Shown: positions 41,289 to 50,118, numbered from the stretch's first letter. The stretch: 64,000 nt of DNA from Hymenobacter sp. BT559 (GCF_016427535.1 NZ_JAELXV010000004.1:310001-374000); one strand, 5' to 3'. Notes: generated by a model from the sequence alone, not told the origin. Program-made: numbers and translations.

Positions 41289-41377
41289 GTCAGTGCGAGC
41301 GCAACGAAGCAATCGCATCAGGATGAGTTCACCTAGGTGCCATTCAAGTGCGATTGCTTCGCTGCGCTCGCAATGAC
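41289..41377. repeat. GTCAGTGCGAGCG-type inverted repeat, copy 2
   Basis: 29-nt arms at 41289-41317 and 41349-41377 (two mismatches) are nearly the same as those of the repeat at 20761. The element lies between convergent genes. Confidence 0.8.
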
Positions 41378-41390
41378 AATTACTTAAAGC

Positions 41391-42248
41391 TTAGCTCGCC
41401 TGCCGCAGCTCAGCAGCGCGCTGGGCAAAGCTGCTGGCCCGGCTACCCACGGCCGCGGCCGCCAGCGGCGAAGCATGCGGCCCGGACGCCAGACGCTGGG
41501 TTTGCGCCAGCTCGGCCACCAGCTGCTGAACTTCGGCCAGCAGCTGCGCCCAGTCGCGCGCCACAAAGTAGGGCTGTGTCCCGGCTTCGGGCAGCAGCCC
41601 AGCCGCGGGGGCACCTAGGAGCCGCAGCTGCCGAGCGGCCCCCGCCAAGGGCTGCAAGCTCTCGGCCGGTGCGGCGGCGGCGGCGTGCAGGTGCCGGGCT
41701 GAGGTCAGCAGCGTGAAGCCGTACAGCTGGGGCTTTTCGCCAGCGGGCGCCAGCAGGCCCAACTCGAAGGTGGCCCGCGTGAAGCGCCGCAGCAAGGCCG
41801 TGGCGGCGGGCGTGGTAGCCAGCGCCCATGCCTGACCTAGGGCCTGCAGCGCCTGGGCATAGCCGGGCTCCAGCAGCAAGGGCAGCCGGCCCATCACTTC
41901 CGAAAATAAATCGACGCCGTGCGCGGGCTGGTCAAACTCGGCAAACGTGCGCAGGCGCGTCACGAGCGGCAGCTCGCGCCGGGCCAGGGCGGCGTAGTAC
42001 GCAGCCTCGGGCAGGGGGCCGCCCACAGGGCGCAGCGTCCAGCCGGTGCGCTGGTGCACCACTTGGCTTAGCCGGCCCACCTGGGGCACTTCCTCGCGGC
42101 GCAGCCCTAGGGTTGCCACCCCGGCCGCAAACGCCGGGCACGCCCGACGGTGCAGCAGCGCGTGCTGGCGGTCGAAAAGCATCTTCCAGACCATGCCCGA
42201 GGCGGGCGTGGCAGGGTGGTGAGGGCGGGCGAGCAGGTGCAAAGTCAT
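41391..42248 (-). CDS. Aromatic amino acid hydroxylase-like protein lacking two iron ligands
   Basis: A 285-residue protein aligned by eye to bacterial phenylalanine 4-hydroxylase: VPQVGRLSQVVHQRTGWTLRPV, RRELPLVTRLRTFAEFD, DLFSEVMGRLPLLLEPGYAQ and FTRATFELGLLAPAGEKPQLYGFTLLTS. In true enzymes the iron is held by His-x4-His and a Glu 41 residues later. Here those positions are Ser116, Arg121 and Glu162, with identical spacing, so both histidines are lost. The protein probably cannot hydroxylate phenylalanine in the usual way. It lies downstream of a short transcript with its own terminator. A divergent or regulatory role is possible. Confidence 0.8.
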   Translation of the reverse strand: MTLHLLARPHHPATPASGMVWKMLFDRQHALLHRRACPAFAAGVATLGLRREEVPQVGRLSQVVHQRTGWTLRPVGGPLPEAAYYAALARRELPLVTRLRTFAEFDQPAHGVDLFSEVMGRLPLLLEPGYAQALQALGQAWALATTPAATALLRRFTRATFELGLLAPAGEKPQLYGFTLLTSARHLHAAAAAPAESLQPLAGAARQLRLLGAPAAGLLPEAGTQPYFVARDWAQLLAEVQQLVAELAQTQRLASGPHASPLAAAAVGSRASSFAQRAAELRQAS

Positions 42249-42273
42249 GATGCGTCGCGGGGGTGAAAAGGGT

Positions 42274-42440
42274 AAAAAAAAAGCCCGATTCCTAGAGAAG
42301 GAATCGGGCTAAAGCTTAGGTTAAGGCTAGAAGGGAAAGCATTCTTTATTTCCCTGGTGGCCGGCTATGCCGCACGATTCCGAGGCCCAAATTGGGTCGC
42401 TTAATCATTAGGCAATAAATGGTCGAGAAGCCGGTCATGT
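42274..42440 (-). ncRNA. Candidate orphan small RNA or leaderless 30-codon gene
   Basis: A complete transcription unit of about 165 nt is bounded by a consensus promoter (42447-42476) and an intrinsic terminator. The RNA can form GACCGGCU/AGCCGGCC pairing that closes inner CCCAAUUUGGG and a later GGGAAA/UUUCCC hairpin. An open frame of 30 codons (42438-42346) starts at the predicted first nucleotides: MTGFSTIYCLMIKRPNLGLG, then ten more residues. Its codon choice differs from neighbouring genes, so a structured RNA is as likely as a peptide. It could also be a terminated leader of the hydroxylase-like gene. I do not recognise the family. Confidence 0.5.
42281..42310 (-). terminator. Intrinsic terminator of the orphan small transcript
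   Basis: On the minus strand AGCCCGATTCC pairs with GGAATCGGGCT across a 7-nt loop and is followed by eight or more T residues (42281-42274). Confidence 0.88.
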
Positions 42441-42446
42441 CGGGGG

Positions 42447-42476
42447 CAAATATACGGGACTTACCAAATTGTGCAA
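42447..42476 (-). promoter_or_regulatory. Consensus Bacteroidota promoter of the orphan small transcript
   Basis: On the minus strand TTG (42476-42474), a 19-nt spacer and TATATTTG (42454-42447) match the TTG-N19-TAnnTTTG consensus without mismatch. This is the best promoter found in the window. Predicted start is near 42440. Confidence 0.8.
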
Positions 42477-42515
42477 CTGGTTGAGCCTATTTTCAAGAAA
42501 AAATTATCAATTATC

Positions 42516-43703
42516 CTATTTTATCATCAACCATTGATAGGCCGGCCCAAACTCGCGCCGCCAAAACCACTCGGCGTGCTGACCATCGGCGGGGGTTTGG
42601 AAGGCAATATGAGTTGAACTGACGCCGCGCGCCAGCAAGGCGTCGCGCACTTCGGCCATGTGTGGCACCATGGTAGGTCCCTCGGCCGGGCCCGCCACAA
42701 AATAAAACCGGCTTTTGCTGGGTACCGGTCGCCGCCGCACAAAGGCCAGCACCGAGTCTTTGGCAAACCAAAAAGCGGGCGAAAACACCCCCACCCGGCC
42801 AAACACCGCCGGGTACTTCACGCCCGCATACAGTGAAATAAGCCCGCCCATGCTGGAGCCCATAATGGCGGTGTGGGCTGCCTCGGGGCGGGTGCGGTAG
42901 TGCTGGTCGATGTAGGGCTTGAGGGTGCGCACCAGAAACTCGACGTACTGGCTGCCTTCGCCACCCTTTTTGAGGCGCTCATTCACCCAGGGCGAGTACT
43001 CGTCGAGGCGGCGCTCGCCGCCGTTGTCGATGGCTACTACCACGCAGCCAGCGGGGTCTTGGCCGCTATCAGCTAGCTTATTCAGGGTTTCATCGACGGC
43101 CCACTCGCCGGCGTAGGCGGTGGCTTCGTCAAACACATTCTGGCCATCGTGCAGGTACAACACCGGGTAGCGGCGCTGGGAGGTGGCATAGCCCGGCGGC
43201 AGGTAGAGCCAGATGCGCCGCCGACGCCCGCCTAGCTGCGGCAGCCGAAACGAATCGGCCAGTATGCGCACATTGGGCGCGGCGGTATGGAGCTTGGGGG
43301 GCACGGCAACGGAGCCACCGGGGCGCTGGTCTTGCCAGGCGGCTACCCGCAAGGTAAGCGTGCGGGGCCCGGGTCCAAAGTCGGCCCGGCGGTTGGGCCG
43401 GGGCTGAAAGCTGCTGTCGGCCTCGCCAGTTTGCCACGAGCCGCGCGTCAGCTTGAACTCCTGGGGCCCGCGCACGGTGGCGGGCAAGGTGAGCTGGTAC
43501 GAGCCATCGGGCTGGAGCCGCAGGGCAAAATCGGGCGCGGCGGGGTTCCACTCATTGAAGGAGCCCGCCACGTACACGCGCTGGCCCGCGGCCAGGGCCG
43601 AGCCAGGCAGCAGCCGCAGCGTAGTCTGGGCGCGGGCCTGCGCGCTACCTAGGCTGGCCACTAAGCTCGCTGCCAATATGCGGCAGTAGCTAAGCTGGCG
43701 CAT
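42516..43703 (-). CDS. Secreted esterase with CBM48-like N-terminal domain
   Basis: A 395-residue protein with signal peptide (ILAASLVASLGSAQARAQ). Residues 30-125 resemble a glycogen-binding-type sandwich (RVYVAGSFNEWNPAAPDFAL, YQLTLPATVRGPQEFKLTRGSW). The C-terminal domain is an esterase D/enterochelin-esterase-like alpha/beta hydrolase with YLHDGQNVFDE, nucleophile GSSMGGLIS and a late His in DGQHAEWFWRREF. Such two-domain esterases act on ester-linked groups of polysaccharides or siderophores; the substrate is not clear. Its start overlaps the DinB-like gene stop by 14 nt, so they form an operon. Confidence 0.87.
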   Translation of the reverse strand: MRQLSYCRILAASLVASLGSAQARAQTTLRLLPGSALAAGQRVYVAGSFNEWNPAAPDFALRLQPDGSYQLTLPATVRGPQEFKLTRGSWQTGEADSSFQPRPNRRADFGPGPRTLTLRVAAWQDQRPGGSVAVPPKLHTAAPNVRILADSFRLPQLGGRRRRIWLYLPPGYATSQRRYPVLYLHDGQNVFDEATAYAGEWAVDETLNKLADSGQDPAGCVVVAIDNGGERRLDEYSPWVNERLKKGGEGSQYVEFLVRTLKPYIDQHYRTRPEAAHTAIMGSSMGGLISLYAGVKYPAVFGRVGVFSPAFWFAKDSVLAFVRRRPVPSKSRFYFVAGPAEGPTMVPHMAEVRDALLARGVSSTHIAFQTPADGQHAEWFWRREFGPAYQWLMIK

Positions 43704-44169
43704 ATTGGCAGCGCACTAGATTTTTTAGGAGCACCAGCTGCCCTAGGTGGTAGTGCAGATGCTCGACGGCGCCTTGCAGGTTCTTATAAGCAGAAGCGTA
43801 ACCTGGCAAAATAGTATTGGGCAGCTTGGTTTCGTCGAAGCTGCGAATCGCCGCCGCTAGCTCTTGGGCCGATTGGTGGCTATCGGCCAGCAAGGCCTGC
43901 CAATCGGCCGCCTTTTCAATCGCTGGGGCATCAAAGCCGTTAGCTGGGCCTACGTCAGTAGCCACCCCTTGGGCGCGGCGCGCCATTACGCGATTCCAAA
44001 ACGTGAGGTGGTGCAGGAGAGTCGCAATGGTATTGGGCGAGGCGGGCGTCTGAGTCGTGGCCTCGCGCCATGTCACATCGCGCAGCGTCGGTAAGATGGC
44101 CACTTCCGTCCAGTTGTTGCCCTCGTACACTTCGAGCACGTGCTGCGCAATCGCTTCGGTGAGTTGCAT
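43690..44169 (-). CDS. DinB-like four-helix protein
   Basis: A 159-residue cytoplasmic protein of the DinB/DUF1572 metal-binding helical bundle family. The pattern is MQLTEAIAQHVLEVYEG, then TIATLLHHLTFWNRVMARRAQG with the first metal-His region, and AVEHLHYHLGQLVLLKNL with the C-terminal His pair. Functions in the family are diverse, including thiol-dependent transferases. Upstream open codons to 44292 overlap the next gene, so the ATG at 44169 is used. It overlaps the esterase gene downstream by 14 nt. Confidence 0.82.
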   Translation of the reverse strand: MQLTEAIAQHVLEVYEGNNWTEVAILPTLRDVTWREATTQTPASPNTIATLLHHLTFWNRVMARRAQGVATDVGPANGFDAPAIEKAADWQALLADSHQSAQELAAAIRSFDETKLPNTILPGYASAYKNLQGAVEHLHYHLGQLVLLKNLVRCQYAPA

Positions 44170-44185
44170 AACTAGGGCGATTAGA

Positions 44186-44887
44186 CTAGCGAATAACCTC
44201 CCCAGCGCCGGCGCCACGCTCCGACACGTCAATCTTGCGCAGCGTGTACGCCGCCCGCACCGAGTCGACGCCCGGCAATCCATTGACCTCAAAGTTGATA
44301 CGTGAGCCGCGCTTTTGCGGACCGCTTACGAAGTGGCGATATTCTTCGGCCGACTCGCGCACCACGTACAGTTCGCCAGGGCTGGGCACCTTGAGGCGGG
44401 CGTAGGTACTGCGGCCGTCGGGGGCGGGGTAGCGCTTTTCACTACTGGCCAGCAGGCTCACGCCCGTGAGGCGAAACCGCTCATCGTTGGGCGCCTGGCC
44501 AGGCGGCGTGTAATTACCTAGGCCGTCCACAAATACTTCGCGGCGGGCTACTAGGTCTTCGAGCGGCGTGGTTTTCAGCAACGGCAGGTTTTTTTCTTCC
44601 ATCAGCAACTGTTGCACCGCCGTGCCGGGGTCGGCCTGTTGGTAAAAAACCAGGACGGGGTCTTTTATTTTTATCTTACTGATGACGAGCGGCGGCTTGG
44701 CCTCTTCTTCGACCACGCGCCGGGCCGCCTCCACGGGTGGCGGTGGTGGCGGCGGCGCCTTTACCCCAGGCTTGCCTTTTACCGGCGCCTTGCCGGGCAC
44801 GGGCTTTCGGGCTTGGGCAGTTGCCGAGCCGGCAGTGGCACCTAGCAAGGCCAAGGCGACAAGAAAAGAAGAAAGCGTACACTTCAT
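44186..44887 (-). CDS. Exported proline-rich protein of unknown function
   Basis: A 233-residue protein with a signal peptide (SFLVALALLGATAGSATAQ), followed by a basic proline-rich stretch including seven consecutive prolines, then a folded-looking domain from about residue 70 (PLVISKIKIKDPVLVFYQQADPGTAVQQLL, RYPAPDGRSTYARLKVPSPGELYVVRE). I do not recognise the family. Frame extension to 45100 lacks signal character, so the ATG at 44887 is chosen. It is 16 nt upstream of the DinB-like gene and probably in the same operon. Confidence 0.7.
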   Translation of the reverse strand: MKCTLSSFLVALALLGATAGSATAQARKPVPGKAPVKGKPGVKAPPPPPPPVEAARRVVEEEAKPPLVISKIKIKDPVLVFYQQADPGTAVQQLLMEEKNLPLLKTTPLEDLVARREVFVDGLGNYTPPGQAPNDERFRLTGVSLLASSEKRYPAPDGRSTYARLKVPSPGELYVVRESAEEYRHFVSGPQKRGSRINFEVNGLPGVDSVRAAYTLRKIDVSERGAGAGEVIR

Positions 44888-45460
44888 AGCAGCGCCGAAT
44901 CGGTCAAAAGTACAAAATTGGCTTGAGTTTGCGCAACGAACTGGCTCTTTGCCACCATCCAAAGTCAAAGCTACTGCCAGAATGGGATGCGGTCCATCAC
45001 CCACCCGGTTTCCGACGGCGGCAGCGGCTGGCAGCCCTTGCCCACAGTAGCTACGAAGCTTTCGACAGCGGCGTTTTTTAGTAAGGCCCACCCCTAGCAA
45101 GCCAAGTGCCAGCGCCCATATAACGCCCAGCTCATGCAGCGTGCTCAGCCCTTAGCCACGGCTCAGCGCTACCCCTAGAGCGGCCAAAATCAGGTTTCAA
45201 AACGTTCTATCCCAAGTATGAATATTTCTGCTACTTACCCACTAATGCACGATTTCGGGAGCGGCGCACGTAATTTTGCGAAATCGATTTCGTAAGCTTC
45301 TGCGCGCGCCCTCGGGCCCACCAGTGCGGGAGGCTGAGAAAGCAGTTCTAGCGAGGAAAAGGCCTTTTTTCAAAACCTTCTCCCCGCTATTGCCTGTTTA
45401 CCGCTCCCCTTTCCTTACGGATTGTTTTTTCCACTTTTTTCCCCACCCGATTTGTTGTTT
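44888..45460. other. Intergenic region upstream of the second SusC gene
   Basis: 573 bp between divergent genes. It holds the promoter and palindromic operator at 45271-45292. The remainder shows no convincing gene, repeat or RNA; a 62-codon frame at 45276-45464 overlaps the operator and looks random. Confidence 0.6.
45271..45292 (+). promoter_or_regulatory. -7 box with overlapping LacI-like palindromic operator
   Basis: TAATTTTG (45271-45278) matches the -7 consensus. It abuts the perfect 14-bp palindrome CGAAATCGATTTCG (45279-45292), whose central CG and A/T-flanked arms are typical of LacI-family operators. Its position over the predicted start site would repress transcription of the SusC/D/E genes. 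No LacI gene is present in the window. Confidence 0.6.
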
Positions 45461-48400
45461 ATGAAGCAACCCTACCTGGCGAAACTCCGGTTTCTGCTAT
45501 TCTTATTACTCAGCTTAGCTGGCCCCCTAGGGGCGGCTTGGGCGCAGGCCACCACTGGCACGGTAACCGGCCGCGTGACGGACACCAAAAACGAAGGCAT
45601 CCCGGGCGTAACAGTCGTAATTGAAGGCACGCAACTCGGCAGCAGCACCGATGTGGATGGCAACTACACGATTTCCAACGTACCGGCCGGTGGCCGGGTG
45701 CTCATCATCTCGTTTGTAGGCTACACCACCGTGCGCCAGCCAATTGCTGTGGGCGAAGGCAAAACCCTAACGGTGCCCGCCCAGGCACTCAGCGAAAGCG
45801 CTACCCAGCTCGGCGAGGCCGTGGTAGTAGGCTACGGCACCCAGCGCCGCCAGGACCTGACCGGCGCCGTGGAGCAGATTTCGTCGAAGTCGTTCGTGAA
45901 GGGCCAGGTAACCAACCCCGAGCAGCTCGTACAGGGCAAAGTGGCTGGCGTACAGATTACGGACGCAGGCGGTGCCCCTGGTGCTTCTACCCAAATTTTG
46001 ATTCGCGGCGGTTCGTCGCTGTCGGCTTCCAACGCGCCGCTCATCATTATCGATGGCGTACCGGTTGACAACACGGGCCTTGCGGGCGCCACCAACCCGC
46101 TGAGCCTCATCAACCCCAATGACATTGAGAACATTACGGTACTGAAAGATGCTTCTTCGACGGCTATTTACGGGGTGCGCGCCTCCAACGGCGTCATTCT
46201 AGTAACCACCAAGCGTGGCGTAGTAGGCGACGAAGTCCACGTAACGGCATCGACCCAGCAGTCGGTAGCTACCGTAGCTAAATATTCTAATGTGCTATCG
46301 GCCGACGAGTTCCGCTCGCTGGTAAATACCTACGGCACCACCGGCCAGCGCGCCATCCTAGGCAACGCCAACACCGACTGGCAACGTCAGATTTACCGCC
46401 CCGCCTACACGGCCGACAACAACGTGAGTGTGAGCGGTGCCGCCGGCAACCTCCCCTACCGGGCCTCGGTGGGCTACCTCTCGCAGCAGGGCCTGCTGAA
46501 GCGCAACGACCTGACCCGCTACACCGGCTCGCTGAGCTTGACGCCCGTGCTCTTCAAAGGCAGCCTGCGGGTAGCCCTGAACCTGAAAGGCTCGTGGATA
46601 GACAACAACTTCTCGAACCAGGGTGCTGTGGGAGCCGCCACCTCGTTTGACCCCACCCAGCCCGTGCGCTCAGATGGCTCGCAGTACTCGGTATTTGGCG
46701 GCTACTACGAATCGCTGAACCCCGATGGCACCCTCAATACGCTGGGCATCCGCAACCCGGTGGCGCTGTATGACCTACGCCGCGACCGCAGCACCGTGAA
46801 GCGCAGCATCGGCAACCTGACGCTCGATTACAAGATTCCATTCGTACCGGGCCTGAGTGCTAACCTCAACGTGGGCTATGACGTGCAGCGCGGCCGCGGC
46901 ACCACCTTCGTGCCTGCCAACGCCGCTGACAGCTACGTGCGCAACGGTGTGAACAACTTTTACTCACAGGACCTCAACAACTACCTGCTCGAAGCCTACG
47001 GTAAGTACGAGCGCACCTTAGGCCCCGGCCGCCTCGAATTTTTGGCTGGTTACTCGTACCAGAAGTTTGAGAACCGCTCATACGTGTTCGACGACCGCCG
47101 GGCCGATGGCAGCATTTACGCCCCCGTAGCCCTGAGCTACAGCGGCCAGAGCACGTACCTGAACACCAACGTCCTCATTGGCTTCTACTCGCGCCTCAAC
47201 TACAATATCGCTGATAAGTATCTGTTCACCGGCACGTTCCGCGCTGATGGCACTTCGCGCTTTGCCCCCGGCCGTCAGTTTGGCTACTTCCCCTCGGGTG
47301 CCTTTGCCTGGCGCTTGAAAGGCGAGGAATTCCTGAAAAACTCGGCGGCTATCTCCGACCTGAAGCTGCGTTTGGGCTATGGCCAGACCGGCCAGCAGGA
47401 CTTACCCGGTAGCTACTATCCCTTCCTTGCCAACTTGTCGCTCAGCAACCAGAGCGCACAATATCAGCTAGGCAACACCTTCTACCGCACCCTACGCGCC
47501 GACCAGTATAACCCCAACATTACTTGGGAAACCACGACGACCTACAACGTAGGCCTGGACTACGGCTTCTTCGGCGGCCGCTTGTATGGTTCGGTTGATG
47601 TGTATAAGCGCGACACTAAGGACCTACTCAACTTTGTGCAGATAGCGGCCCTGCAAGGCCTATCGAACTTCGGCAACTTCAACGTGGGCTCGCTCACCAA
47701 CAAAGGGGTAGAGCTTATCGCGAACCTGGACGTGGTGAAATCCGAGGAGCTAAACATTACCGTAAATGCGAACGCTACCTACAACCAGAACCGCATCACT
47801 CGCCTCACCAACTCCGACTCGCCCAATGATGTAGGTCAGCTGACCGGCGGCATCTCGGGTGGTACTGGCAACACGATTCAGGTAAACTCGGTGGGCTACC
47901 CCACCCAAGCGTTCTATGTCTACCAGCAGGCATATGACACCAATGGCAAGCCGCTGGAAGGCGTGTACGTAGACCGCAACGGCGACGGCACCATCAACAG
48001 CTCTGACCGCTATCGCTACAAGACGGCCCGTCCCAACTGGATTCTGGGTGGTGGCGCCAATGCTACCTACAAAGGCTTTAACCTGGCCTTTACGCTACGC
48101 GCCAACCTAGGCAACTACGCGTACAACAACGTACGGGCCAGCTCTTTCTACGACGCCAGCACCAACAACTTCTTGGTTAACCGCAACCGCGAAGTACTGA
48201 GCTCGGGCTTTACCTCGGCTCAGTACTTCTCCGACTACTTCATGGAGAACGCCTCGTTCCTGCGCATGCAGAACGCCACCCTGGGCTACAACTTCGGCGA
48301 ACTCGTGAAGAAAGGCACGAACTTAGGTTTGTCGTTTGCGGTTCAGAACGTATTCGTAATCACCAACTACAAGGGCATTGACCCGGAGGTTATCGGCGGT

Positions 48401-48463
48401 ATCGACCAAACGATTTATCCACGTCCGCGCACGTTCACGGTTGGTCTTAACCTCGGCTTCTAA
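45461..48463 (+). CDS. SusC/RagA-family TonB-dependent outer-membrane transporter
   Basis: A 1000-residue TonB-dependent importer. After the signal peptide (RFLLFLLLSLAGPLGAAWAQ) come the carboxypeptidase-like domain (GTVTGRVTDTKNEGIPGVTV), the plug (EAVVVGYGTQRRQDLTGAVE, LIRGGSSLSASNAPLIIIDG) and the barrel, ending in TFTVGLNLGF. The ATG at 45461 is preferred over codons from 45422 because it begins the signal peptide. With the SusD and SusE genes downstream it resembles a starch/maltodextrin-type system. The palindromic operator upstream points to regulation separate from the pectin regulon. Confidence 0.95.
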   Translation: MKQPYLAKLRFLLFLLLSLAGPLGAAWAQATTGTVTGRVTDTKNEGIPGVTVVIEGTQLGSSTDVDGNYTISNVPAGGRVLIISFVGYTTVRQPIAVGEGKTLTVPAQALSESATQLGEAVVVGYGTQRRQDLTGAVEQISSKSFVKGQVTNPEQLVQGKVAGVQITDAGGAPGASTQILIRGGSSLSASNAPLIIIDGVPVDNTGLAGATNPLSLINPNDIENITVLKDASSTAIYGVRASNGVILVTTKRGVVGDEVHVTASTQQSVATVAKYSNVLSADEFRSLVNTYGTTGQRAILGNANTDWQRQIYRPAYTADNNVSVSGAAGNLPYRASVGYLSQQGLLKRNDLTRYTGSLSLTPVLFKGSLRVALNLKGSWIDNNFSNQGAVGAATSFDPTQPVRSDGSQYSVFGGYYESLNPDGTLNTLGIRNPVALYDLRRDRSTVKRSIGNLTLDYKIPFVPGLSANLNVGYDVQRGRGTTFVPANAADSYVRNGVNNFYSQDLNNYLLEAYGKYERTLGPGRLEFLAGYSYQKFENRSYVFDDRRADGSIYAPVALSYSGQSTYLNTNVLIGFYSRLNYNIADKYLFTGTFRADGTSRFAPGRQFGYFPSGAFAWRLKGEEFLKNSAAISDLKLRLGYGQTGQQDLPGSYYPFLANLSLSNQSAQYQLGNTFYRTLRADQYNPNITWETTTTYNVGLDYGFFGGRLYGSVDVYKRDTKDLLNFVQIAALQGLSNFGNFNVGSLTNKGVELIANLDVVKSEELNITVNANATYNQNRITRLTNSDSPNDVGQLTGGISGGTGNTIQVNSVGYPTQAFYVYQQAYDTNGKPLEGVYVDRNGDGTINSSDRYRYKTARPNWILGGGANATYKGFNLAFTLRANLGNYAYNNVRASSFYDASTNNFLVNRNREVLSSGFTSAQYFSDYFMENASFLRMQNATLGYNFGELVKKGTNLGLSFAVQNVFVITNYKGIDPEVIGGIDQTIYPRPRTFTVGLNLGF

Positions 48464-48480
48464 TTTCCCACCCCTCGCAT

Positions 48481-50118
48481 ATGCAAACTAAATTCACTCG
48501 CACGCTCGGGATGCTGGCGCTGGCCGCTGGGTTAACGGCCCTCTCCACGGCTTGCACCAAGGACCTTGACCAGGTACCCGACTACTCGGCCAACGCCGAG
48601 GTAGTGTACAGCGACCCCGCCCAGATTCAGCAAGTGCTGGCCCGCCTCTACGCTACCTATGCCATAAGCGGCCAAACGGGTCCGTCCGGCGCTCCCGATA
48701 TTTCGGGCATCGACGAGGGCTTCTCCAACTATATCCGGGTATACTGGCAGCTGCAGGAAGTCACTACCGACGAGGCCGTGCTGGGCTGGAACGATGGCAA
48801 CCTGCCCGCGATTAATACCATGACCTGGAACGCGGACAACGAATTTGTACGCGCTACCTACGACCGCATCTACTACCAAATCGGCCTCTGCAACGAGTTC
48901 ATTCGCCAGACCACCGATGCCAACCTGGCCAGCCGCGGCATCACGGGCGCCACGGCCACTACCGTGAAGCAGTACCGTTCCGAGGCCCGCTTGCTGCGCG
49001 CCATGAGCTACTGGCACGTGGTGGACCTCTTCGGGGGTGGGCCGTTTGCCACCGAAGCCGACGTGCTGGGCACCCTGCCGCAGTACAAGACTCGGGCTGA
49101 AATTTTTGCCTACGTAGAGTCGGAGCTAAAAGCCCTCGACGGCACCGACGCCAGCAATGGCGGCCTATTGGCCCCCAAGGCTGTGTATGCCCGCGCCGAC
49201 CAGGCCGTATGCTGGACGCTGCTCGCCAAGCTGTACCTGAATGCGCAGGTGTACACCGGCACAGCTCGCTACACCGACGCCGTGACCTACGCCAACAAGG
49301 TGCTCGCCGCCAACTACCAGCTGTGCACCACGCCTTCGGCGCAGTACTCGGCCTACCAGAAGCTGTTCTTGGCTGACAACAACACGAGCGAAGCCCGCAA
49401 CGAAATCATTTTCCCCATTGCCTTCGACGGTACCCGCACCCGGGGCTATGGCGGCATGACCTACCTAGTGCATGCGGCCGTGGGCGGCACGCTTTCGCCC
49501 GCCACCATCGGCATCAACTCGGGCTGGGGTGGCTTCCGGGCGCGCCAGCAGTTTACGTCTATACTCACCAGCAACACGACCAGCACTTCTGACGCGCGCC
49601 GCAGCATTCTCTACACCTCGGGCCAGCGCCTGAACGTGGATACGCTCACGGCATTCCGTAATGGCTACCTGCTGCCGAAGTATAAGAACGTGACCTCAAC
49701 GGGCGTGAAGGGCTCGGATGCCGCGGGCGACTTCCCGGATACCGACTTCCCGATGTTCCGCCTCGCCGACGTGAAGCTGATGTACGCCGAAGCTGTACTG
49801 CGCGGCGGCACGGGCGGCACCGCCGGCACGGCCCTCGACCAGGTAAACGAAGTGCGTCGCCGCTCGGGCTCGGCTAACCTATCGGCCGTAGCGCTCAATG
49901 ACATCCTCGACGAGCGCGCTCGCGAACTGTACTGGGAAGGCCACCGCCGTACCGACCTCATCCGCTTTGGCCGCTACACCACTGGCTACAACTGGGCGCT
50001 GAAAGGCGGCGTGAACAGCGGCCGCGACGTAGATGCCACTCGCGCCCTGTTCCCGATTCCGAACACGGACATTGTGGCCAACCCCAACCTGCAGGGCAAG
50101 CAAAACCCTGGCTACTAA
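48481..50118 (+). CDS. SusD/RagB-family outer-membrane lipoprotein
   Basis: A 545-residue surface lipoprotein with signal and lipobox (MLALAAGLTALSTAC). SusD segments include EARLLRAMSYWHVVDLFGGGPF, RLADVKLMYAEAVLRGG, DILDERARELYWEGHRRTDLIRFGRY and the C-terminal NPGY. It starts 17 nt after the SusC gene and would cap that transporter during glycan binding. Longer than the SusD at 1828 by about 45 residues. The gene is followed by a SusE-like protein. Confidence 0.95.
   Translation: MQTKFTRTLGMLALAAGLTALSTACTKDLDQVPDYSANAEVVYSDPAQIQQVLARLYATYAISGQTGPSGAPDISGIDEGFSNYIRVYWQLQEVTTDEAVLGWNDGNLPAINTMTWNADNEFVRATYDRIYYQIGLCNEFIRQTTDANLASRGITGATATTVKQYRSEARLLRAMSYWHVVDLFGGGPFATEADVLGTLPQYKTRAEIFAYVESELKALDGTDASNGGLLAPKAVYARADQAVCWTLLAKLYLNAQVYTGTARYTDAVTYANKVLAANYQLCTTPSAQYSAYQKLFLADNNTSEARNEIIFPIAFDGTRTRGYGGMTYLVHAAVGGTLSPATIGINSGWGGFRARQQFTSILTSNTTSTSDARRSILYTSGQRLNVDTLTAFRNGYLLPKYKNVTSTGVKGSDAAGDFPDTDFPMFRLADVKLMYAEAVLRGGTGGTAGTALDQVNEVRRRSGSANLSAVALNDILDERARELYWEGHRRTDLIRFGRYTTGYNWALKGGVNSGRDVDATRALFPIPNTDIVANPNLQGKQNPGY

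Noticed and set aside
45276..45464. 62-codon frame before the second SusC gene
   Set aside because: It begins inside the -7 box/operator and encodes a composition typical of random translation.
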